Shown here one piece after another: positions 57,392 to 64,000 of a stretch of 64,000 nucleotides of DNA. Every line of letters starts with the position of its first letter. Position 1 is the stretch's first letter. This stretch comes from Edaphochlamys debaryana (Eukaryota > Chlorophyta > Chlorophyceae > Chlamydomonadales). A program made the translations under genes and the position numbers. The DNA is taken from the NCBI GenBank assembly GCA_016858145.1, contig JAEHOE010000031.1, forward strand, positions 124,001 through 188,000, in the 5' to 3' direction. The notes beneath the pieces were generated by a model, which saw only the letters and a program-made list of their open reading frames with translations, was not told where the DNA came from and made no database searches.

Positions 57392-59159
57392 GTGTTGGGT
57401 CACGTTAGCAGCGGCGCACTGCGCCGCTGCTTCAAGGACCGGCCTGGCCGTGGTTACGCAGCCGGCTGCCCCATGCCGGCGTCCCGGGGCAGACGAAGAG
57501 CTAGTCGCCGTGTGCTCAGGCTGCACTGCTTCTCTGAAGCCTGCTATGTTTAACAAGCTGCTGGATGGTTGGAACAGCTGGGTCGGGTGCTATGGGCTCG
57601 CCACAGGTTCGTCGCGACGACGAGCTGTGCGCTGGATAGTTAACAACGCGCGACAGGTGTGAGCCGTTGTCGTCTGCAAGGCGCACACCAAACAATTGTG
57701 TTTACCGTTATGACGTCAAGCAGAGACGCGGACTTGTCGTCACAACGCATGTGCACCCGCGATGCCCCTCACGAAACCGGGCAAGACCGTTGCACCCAAC
57801 AGAGAACGTGACAAGCATAGTCTGTAGGTTGAGGGCCCGGGGACTCACCTGCAATTGGGCCTTGGGTTGGAGGCCACTGAGTGAAGTGCTACTGGCAAGA
57901 CGGAGGGCTGCCGCTATGTGTCGCCCCTCGGGTGTCGGGATGCCGCGACTGCTAGACCAAAGCGTTCTATATCAATACCGCTCACTAGCTGGAGGTGGAG
58001 TGAGGTCGCGTTGCCAAGGGATGTGGGCACGGGTTGGCGATGGTCAACGCGGCAGACTCGCAAGACTAGTAGGGTGGAGTCTTGCGTGTGTCCCCTTGTT
58101 ACGTGCTAGTGCACTATGCGCTCTAGAGCATAGTCCTCGCCGCGACTCGCGAGGCGCGCGGACTGCGCCTCGGGACTGCCGTACGGTGCGCTACTGAGCA
58201 CCCGCACATATTGGAGGGCGCAAGGTCCTTGGCGCAGCTCTTTGCACGAGCAGGTGCCCGCTGACCTGCCGCCGAAGTCGGCAAGGTTGGCAGGTTTACT
58301 CGGGCGCCCGCGACGCCCGTCTAGTCGGCGTAGTTTGGGCGTGCGCCATCGCGGGATGCTCCGATGCGCAGACGCCGGCGAGGAGGACCAACCCCACTGC
58401 TGTTAGTGCACATGAGCCTTCAAAGGGCCCTGCGCTTTAAGGGGCGACTACCCGCCCTTTATCCCCAGGGGCAGGCTGACTTCTCCAAACTCGGCACCCC
58501 GCCACCCCGAAGTCCCTCACTACTCCAGTCGCCGAGCCCAGGCCCAGTGGGCAGCCTCCGTGAGCCTCCTGCAGTCCACCGAGCCTTGCACATGACCCGC
58601 GTGCCCTCCTCCTCCGTCACTGCCTTGCAATGCTGAGGTCGCACCGATCCAGCAGTGGTACCGGTATCACACGGCAGCCAAAACAATACGGGTCAGGCTG
58701 CCCTCCTACAGCTCTGTCCCGTGGGCTCCCGTCCGTGGGGCCAGCCTTGAGGGCGACATATGCACGGTGTCGTTGCAAGCCTTAAGAGTGGGCCTTCCTC
58801 ACGGCCGCCACGTCTTCCCGTAAGCCCGCCTGGAGCCCCTCGTGTTGGTGACCTCCGCCTGTCCTCGCTCAAACGCTCTCGAGTTCTCCCTCGCTGTACG
58901 CTGGCAGGGCAACGCCGCTGAATGACCTAGCCTCCGCCCACCATTCCATCATTTCCTCACACCTCCTCTCTATGGCGTGTTCCCGTGAGTGTGTCTATGA
59001 GCTCCCCGAGGCCGGGCCAAAGCCCCCAGTCAACATTGCCCCGCCAGTCACCCCAATCAGGGCCGTGTCCCACGCCCCCGGCATATCCAGTCCCACACCA
59101 CCCACTTACCACCCCTCGCTCCGCCCTCCCCACACGCACGCGCCCACACGAGGAGCTAA
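57392..59159. other. Intergenic region between pherophorin and sulfotransferase genes
   Basis: Contains the promoter of the pherophorin gene (near 57392-57700, with a few less GC-rich patches) and the 3' region of the sulfotransferase gene. No gene, RNA gene or repeat was recognised; frames are short. Confidence 0.4.
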
Positions 59160-61159
59160 CTAGCTCGCCGCGCCCTCGGGCAGGGCCAGCTTCATGACCT
59201 CCATGTCCTTGGAGAAGAACTTGGCCACGTGCCGCACGCACTCCATACCGCAGTCCCGGTACCGCACCGCATGGCGGTCGGCGGACACGAGGGCCGCCGC
59301 ATCCTCCCGCCACATGGCCGCACCCCCGGCCCCGCCACCGGCAGCAGCTGCGCCCGGGCCCTCGCCGTCCGCCGCCCCGGCGGTCGCGGACCCCGCTGAG
59401 GCGCCGCTCTTGGCCTGCTGCACGTGCACGCCCTGCTTCATCCAGCGCATGCGAGTGTTGCGGATCTCGGGCAGCTCCGGGTCGCGGCGCCGGTTCAGGA
59501 TCTCCAGCAGCTTGGCAAAGTCCTGGTGCAGGTGCTCGTAGCTGCGGCCGGGGGCGAGGGGCAGGGGCAGGGCGGGCGGGTCAAGCGTCAGGGTGCGGGC
59601 AAGATGCTGGCCACCCCCAACCTGCCTACCCTCCTGTCTAAAGCTCGAGGCCCAAGCCCTGGCCCATACTCCCCCTTCGCCCCCGCCCCCGCCCACCGGA
59701 TGAGGAAGTCCACCGACAGCCCGCTGCCGCTTGCGTCCGTCATGCAGTGGTGCGCGGGCTCCACGTGGTAGAAGTCGTACGCCCACGCGTCATCGCCCCG
59801 GAAGGAGCTCTGCAGCCCGCACGGGAGGGCGTGCACGCGTCACCCAGAGGCACACCACACCGCCCCCAGCCCCCGGCGTGCACCCCGCCCTGACAGGCAG
59901 CAGCCCTGGCACGCCACTGCACATGCACCTAACCGCCGCCTCTACATGGGCCCAGGCCCCGCCAGCGCAGCCCCGTGCGGTGCGTGCTGCGGCCCACCTG
60001 CGTGCCGCATCGGAACAGGTTGGCCATCTTGCCCATGAGGTAGGGGTCCTCGCAGAACTGGCGGAAGGGGATGTTGGCGCACACGCCCGTCTTGACGGGC
60101 CACCTGGAGCAGGGGCGGGGCTGAGCGGTCAGCGGGAGCGCATTGGGCAGACGTCCACCGGTGGACGCCTGTCAGCATGGGGTAGGCGCCGCTCGCCAAG
60201 TCTCCATGGGCTGCTCTTGCTTTACCCTGCCCTCACCTCCCGATGCTACCGACCCGGTCCCCACACCTCCTGCCTCGGCTCCATGCGCTTCTGTACCCGT
60301 CGCTGTGCCGCCACCCTTAGCTGCTGTGCCGTGCCTCCCCACTTCCCCCCCACTGCTCCATGCTGGACTCGCCAGCCACCACGTGCCAGGCAGCCCCCCA
60401 CCTGTCCTGTGTGTAGTCGTACCCACTGGCCGCTCGCGCCCAGGGGTTGCGCGTTGAGCTGATCACGTAATAGCTCTTCCACATTTCGTCGTGCGTCAGC
60501 CCCCGCTTAGTCATCTCCTCGCTGTCAAAGGGCCGCATGCACAGCAGCTTCGACTGCGACTTGCAGGCCACTTTGAAGGTATCCAGCACGGTGGTGGAGG
60601 CGGCTTTGCGGTTGCGGATGAAGATAAGTTTGTAGTTGTGGTTAACAAACACGCCGCACTTGTACGACATAGGCGCTTCCCCTGGCCCCACGTCCTCGTG
60701 GAGTACGACACCCCGCATGAGCCAGTCACGGAAGGTGGTGTGGTTGAAGAGCTTGTCGTCGTAGCGGTGCGCGGGCATGGGACCGGTCTTTTTGACCTCG
60801 CCATAGACGTTGCTGGGCAGCGTGACAAGCTTGCTGTAGTAGTCGCGTTCCCCCGAAAAAGAGGTGCTGGCTTGGGCCGAGCAGGACGCTGCGTGCGCTG
60901 CAAGCACGAGCAGCCACAGCGCTGGCCGGGCGCGCCGGCCGGGCGCCTTCGCTGCCGGGTTTGGCGGGTGGAGGGTTTGGCACGATGCTGCGGGCCTGCC
61001 GGCGTTGACCTCCGCAATCAGTGACTCCCTGGCGCCGCCTGCCGTGCCCTCGGCATCACCAATTCGTCGCCGGCCGCGGCTCCGGAGGCACTGATGCCGG
61101 ACAGCTCCTTCTGACCGAGAGCTGCAGCACGCCCCGTCGCTCCGCCCGGTCTCCATCAT
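59160..61159 (-). CDS. Carbohydrate-type sulfotransferase, type II membrane protein
   Basis: Four exons in phase: 60402-61159, 59998-60103, 59697-59809, 59160-59541; 452 residues. After an N-terminal tail of about 75 residues a single hydrophobic span (LWLLVLAAHAASCSA) fits a signal anchor or signal peptide. The catalytic part carries KLIFIRNRKAASTTVLDTF, a 5'-phosphosulfate-binding loop of the Sulfotransfer_2 type, and YYVISSTRNPWARAASGYDY, the 3'-phosphate-binding motif with Arg and Ser at the expected spacing. These enzymes move sulfate from PAPS to carbohydrate, here presumably in the Golgi. Late exons carry FCEDPYLMGKMANLFRCGTQ, AWAYDFYHVEP and a linker rich in Ala and Gly. Next to a pherophorin and a matrix metalloproteinase, sulfation of matrix polysaccharide is the likely job, by inference. 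The ATG used is the first of two adjacent Met codons. Confidence 0.8.
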
Positions 61160-61578
61160 TAGCTGAGAGCCTGGTGCTCTCTAGAGCGACTTCGCTCCCA
61201 CTTCTGCAGAGCCGGTTGCGCAAGCGGCGATGGCCTCGCGTCAATGTGGCTCAGCCCGGCGAGCCAGGGCCAATAAAGTAATCAGTAAGGTGAAGAAGAG
61301 TCAGGCAGAGTTCGTTGCGAATCTCGTGAGGAGAGGAACCGGGTAAGCTGCAAAGCGGGAAACTCGCGCCTACAGCGTGCGCCGCGCGTAATTGCTGTGA
61401 CTATCCCTGGCGATATATGGCGAGTTGAATGTCAACCTCTATGTGAAGAAGAGCAGCTAGGGCAGCGGGAGCGGCTACTGCCCCGAGCCCTGCTACCGCT
61501 GCATCGAGCCCTGCCCTGCCCAGCCCCGTGCCCCCTGCCGCATGCAGTGCCCATCTTGAGAGCCTCGATGCTTGGAAA
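61160..61578. other. Upstream region of sulfotransferase gene
   Basis: About 420 bases between the sulfotransferase start and the retrotransposon. It should hold the sulfotransferase promoter. A patch ccaataaagtaatcag lies at 61270-61285. No gene. Confidence 0.35.
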
Positions 61579-61592
61579 AAAGGCGGGTGAAG
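61579..61592. repeat. Target-site duplication, left copy
   Basis: AAAGGCGGGTGAAG, identical to 62545-62558, directly before the truncated retrotransposon. Confidence 0.85.
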
Positions 61593-62408
61593 GACCCAGC
61601 GGTGCAGGTACAACGCACTTTCCTACGTCGGGTAGCAGGTATTACTCTGTCGCCTGACCGGGTTTTGTATAGGGAGATGGGACAGTGGCCCTTGCATGTA
61701 TTCTGGGCACATCTGGTCTTGGGATTTTGGAACCGCTTGGTTAAGGCGCCGGAGGTTTACGTCTGTGTGTTCAGGGAGGAGATTCGACTGGCACTCAGGG
61801 GTAGGGCGGGGGGATGGGGGGCCCAAATGCTTCGTTTCTTGCGCCTGATGCGCTTTGACCCACTTGAAGGGGAGCCCAGCGCGCTAGGCATTGAAGAACG
61901 GGTTGAACGGATCACCCGATCCATGGTTCCCGCAGACAGGATTCTTGAGCAACTGAGGCTGAGATTTGATGACGATTGGTGCAGCGACAGGTTACAGACA
62001 CGCCCTGAGTTGTTTCAGGCGGATGGCACTCCCCCAGGGGTGAAGATGTGGATGCATTGGATGGGGCCAGCTAAGCACAGGAAGTGTTATATCCCGCGTT
62101 GGCAGCATCGGCTGCTTATAAGGTTTCGCCTATGCACGTTTGCGTTGGAGGTGAATCGGCCAGGGGGACGGCCGAGGCATGAGCGGTGGTGCAGAGCCTG
62201 CGGAGACCACGGGGCAGTAGAAGATGAGCGGCATTTCTTGCTGGAGTGCCCTGCTTTAGCTGAAGCTAGACAAGGCTTGTGGGCCTTAGGAGTCACGCCA
62301 GGAAGCACTATGATGGAGGTTATGGCAGGACCGGACCAGAGGGGTTTGGCGCGGGTAATTGCCGAGATGAGACACGCGCGCTTTTTGAGGCTAGCAGACT
62401 TAGCGTAA
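61593..62408 (+). pseudogene. C-terminal fragment of LINE ORF2 protein
   Basis: The frame is open from before the insertion point (no element-derived ATG) to a TAA at 62406-62408. It encodes the region after the reverse transcriptase: LLIRFRLCTFALEVNRPGGRPRHERW followed by CRACGDHGAVEDERHFLLEC, a C-x2-C-x10-H-x4-C zinc knuckle typical of the end of L1-type and related ORF2 proteins. Endonuclease and reverse transcriptase parts are absent, so the copy cannot move itself. The first in-frame codons upstream come from host DNA by chance. Confidence 0.8.
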
Positions 62409-62518
62409 ATGGTTGGACCAAGAACATTATTGATGATAGCTGCAAATGATAGCTGCTGTTGCTGAGGTCTATGAAGCCTTTTGGCTCGTTTGGACCTCAC
62501 AGCCATGAAGCTGTGTAA

Positions 62519-62544
62519 CAATCATCATCATCATCATCATCATC
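62519..62544 (+). repeat. (CAT)n 3' tail of the retrotransposon
   Basis: Eight uninterrupted ATC/CAT triplets directly before the right target-site copy. Confidence 0.9.
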
Positions 62545-62558
62545 AAAGGCGGGTGAAG
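62545..62558. repeat. Target-site duplication, right copy
   Basis: AAAGGCGGGTGAAG, identical to 61579-61592. Confidence 0.85.
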
Positions 62559-62760
62559 CAAATGCCCGGTCGTGCTGGATGGGACGAACCAACGACGGCC
62601 CTTTTGCAGCGCCTTAGGGAACAGGAACGATGGCGTCCCGCGGGACATCGGTCGGTCGCGCATCTCTCGATGGCACGGGAGGTAACTGCTTGGCTTGAAA
62701 CTTTTCCCCTTCCTCGTGGGGAGACTTGGCGGCAGCGCGGCTCACTTATCCGCTCTGCCA

Positions 62761-64000
62761 CTACCCTCCACCATGCGGCGGCCGCAGCCACCCCAGCGTC
62801 AAGCCCCCCGGCAGCGCCTCACACGCACCGGCCCCTCCATCGCCCCCGCCCCCGGCCCGGCCACCAGGCCCTCCGCTCCCAAGGTGCAGGAAGCCCACGA
62901 AGCCCTGCATCTGATACAGCACCGCATACAGCTCGTACAGTACGACACTCGCGTCGTCCTGTGCTGCATCACGTGCAGAACTTGTGCTGCTGCCGTACCG
63001 CAGCGGCGCCGTATCAGCGACGATGATGGAGCGGACGCGGCTCAGGTGCACGTCCCACCCACTGGCGTAGACCTCCCGCGCCAGCCGCCACGCGCAGTCG
63101 CCGCAGCGCAGCAAGAGCAGGTCCACCCAGGGAACTTCTTCCCCGCGCTCCCCAGGCGACCCGCCAACTTGTCCGTGATCCCCTGCGCCGCTGGGGTCTT
63201 CGCCCAGCGCCGCCGCCAGCTCCTCCCGTAGTAGCGCCGCCAGTGGCCATGCTACTGCCACCCCTGCCGCCGCCGCCGCCCCCGCCGGCACCCCTTCCGT
63301 CACCGCCGGTCCGGCGGCATTAGCGGGATGTGGCTGCCCTGTGGTGAGTGAGGGCCACGAGCCCGGCGGCGCTGGCGGCAGCAGGCGGCGGTGCGCCTCG
63401 ACAGGCCCGTGCTGCCCTGACCCGCCGCCGCTCGCTGAGGCAAGTACGTCCGTCGAGCCCCCGGCAGCGAGCCCTATAGCCGTAACCTCCGACTCCGAAG
63501 CTGCAGCTGCAGCTGCTACTGACGTGGTCTGCTCCGCCGCGGCCGCCCCCGCTGGGACCCTCGCCTCCGCCTGAACCTCCGCACTGGAGCTCCCCACCTG
63601 CCCCTCCTGCCCGCCTGCCAGTTCTACGACCCGGGCATGGCAGCCCAGGGCCTCCGCCAGTGCGGCCTCCAGTGCGCCGCCGGGCCCTGCTGCTCCGCCG
63701 CCACCGCCCCGGCCTTGGACCGACAGGACCCGGCACCGCTCGCCGTGCTCGGCGCCCGCAGCGCGCTCCGCCGCCCTCGCTGCTGGTGCGACCCTGTGGG
63801 CGTTGAGGGGAAGACCTTTGCCGAAGCCGGCGCCACTCTCTCTTTGTCTCCCCTGCATGCGCTCGGCGGCGGCGGCTCCAGCTCCAGCCGAAAGCCATGC
63901 GGCGGCGAAGCGGGCCACCGCGTAAGGCGCATGTGGTGTCTGCGTCTCGGCCTCGGCGGGCACGTGCTGCCCCCGTCCCGCAGCCGCCAACCCTGCGCCT
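62761..64000 (-). CDS. Unidentified protein, 3' part (runs off right edge)
   Basis: One frame is open from the right edge to a stop at 62761-62763, at least 410 residues. Most of it is Ala/Gly-rich linker with Ser/Glu patches (for example SESEVTAIGLAAGGSTDV). Near the C-terminus there is a well-mixed, probably folded segment: WVDLLLLRCGDCAWRLAREV, WDVHLSRVRSIIVADTAPLRYG and SVVLYELYAVLYQMQGFVGF. I do not recognise the family. The final GGG-rich stretch may instead be intron, in which case the true end lies elsewhere. The retrotransposon sits about 200 bases past the stop, in or near its 3' UTR. Confidence 0.5.
   Translation of the reverse strand, partial: GAGLAAAGRGQHVPAEAETQTPHAPYAVARFAAAWLSAGAGAAAAERMQGRQRESGAGFGKGLPLNAHRVAPAARAAERAAGAEHGERCRVLSVQGRGGGGGAAGPGGALEAALAEALGCHARVVELAGGQEGQVGSSSAEVQAEARVPAGAAAAEQTTSVAAAAAASESEVTAIGLAAGGSTDVLASASGGGSGQHGPVEAHRRLLPPAPPGSWPSLTTGQPHPANAAGPAVTEGVPAGAAAAAGVAVAWPLAALLREELAAALGEDPSGAGDHGQVGGSPGERGEEVPWVDLLLLRCGDCAWRLAREVYASGWDVHLSRVRSIIVADTAPLRYGSSTSSARDAAQDDASVVLYELYAVLYQMQGFVGFLHLGSGGPGGRAGGGGDGGAGACEALPGGLTLGWLRPPHGGG

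Larger units (their letters stand above)
61593..62544 (+). mobile_element. 5'-truncated LINE-type (non-LTR) retrotransposon
   Basis: The element is bounded by a perfect 14-base direct repeat, ends in a tail of about eight CAT/ATC units at 62519-62544, and carries the C-terminal part of an ORF2-like protein. Its base composition is clearly less GC-rich than the host genes. Loss of the 5' end with a simple-repeat 3' tail is the hallmark of LINE insertion by target-primed reverse transcription. The intact duplication suggests a fairly recent event. Confidence 0.85.

Noticed and set aside
61572..61592. Start of the LINE frame as a host gene start
   Set aside because: The upstream in-frame start is a TTG in flanking host DNA and precedes the target-site duplication; the frame continues by chance into the element.

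Overview
The window is nuclear DNA of a chlamydomonadalean, most likely volvocine, green alga. The evidence is very high GC, genes split by many short GT-AG introns, TGTAA-type poly(A) signals, and a set of lineage-typical extracellular-matrix genes: a pherophorin, a gametolysin/VMP-type M11 metalloproteinase with hydroxyproline-rich-glycoprotein style proline tracts, and a sulfotransferase. I worked from sequence alone. Exon borders were chosen by GT-AG consensus, reading phase and similarity between paralogues inside the window.

Region 1 (1-32 kb) holds a family of putative chromatin genes. A gene running off the left edge (minus strand) starts with a B3-like DNA-binding domain. Gene A (minus, 5490-11398) has three B3-like domains, then a SET methyltransferase domain split over four exons, then a long Arg-Glu/Arg-Asp-rich tail. 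Gene B (plus, 20760-24525) and gene C (plus, 25345-31890) carry the same pre-SET/SET block. C has four B3-like modules in tandem; B has a SET domain whose key residues have changed. Between A and B lie two unrelated minus-strand genes: a small multi-pass membrane protein (12251-13920) and a GT61/DUF563-type glycosyltransferase in 13 exons (15108-19976). A small unidentified gene ends at 2901.

Region 2 (31.9-42.7 kb) contains a 664-bp segment present twice, once inside the SET intron of gene C and once just upstream of gene D. Gene D (plus, 33812-39737) is a very large Ala/Pro/Gln-rich, probably nuclear protein with a degenerate AP2-like motif. About 3 kb without a convincing gene follows.

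Region 3 (42.7-61.2 kb) is an extracellular-matrix neighbourhood, all on the minus strand: a modular VMP-like metalloproteinase (42695-51051, about 27 exons), an unusual four-domain pherophorin with basic proline repeats and one apparent frameshift in a homopolymer (53018-57391), and a type II membrane sulfotransferase (59160-61159). Together they suggest secretion, cross-linking or remodelling, and sulfation of matrix glycoproteins.

Region 4 (61.2-64 kb) has a 5'-truncated LINE-type retrotransposon with a (CAT)n tail and a perfect 14-bp target-site duplication, then the 3' part of an unidentified minus-strand gene that leaves the window on the right. No tRNA, rRNA or CRISPR array was seen.
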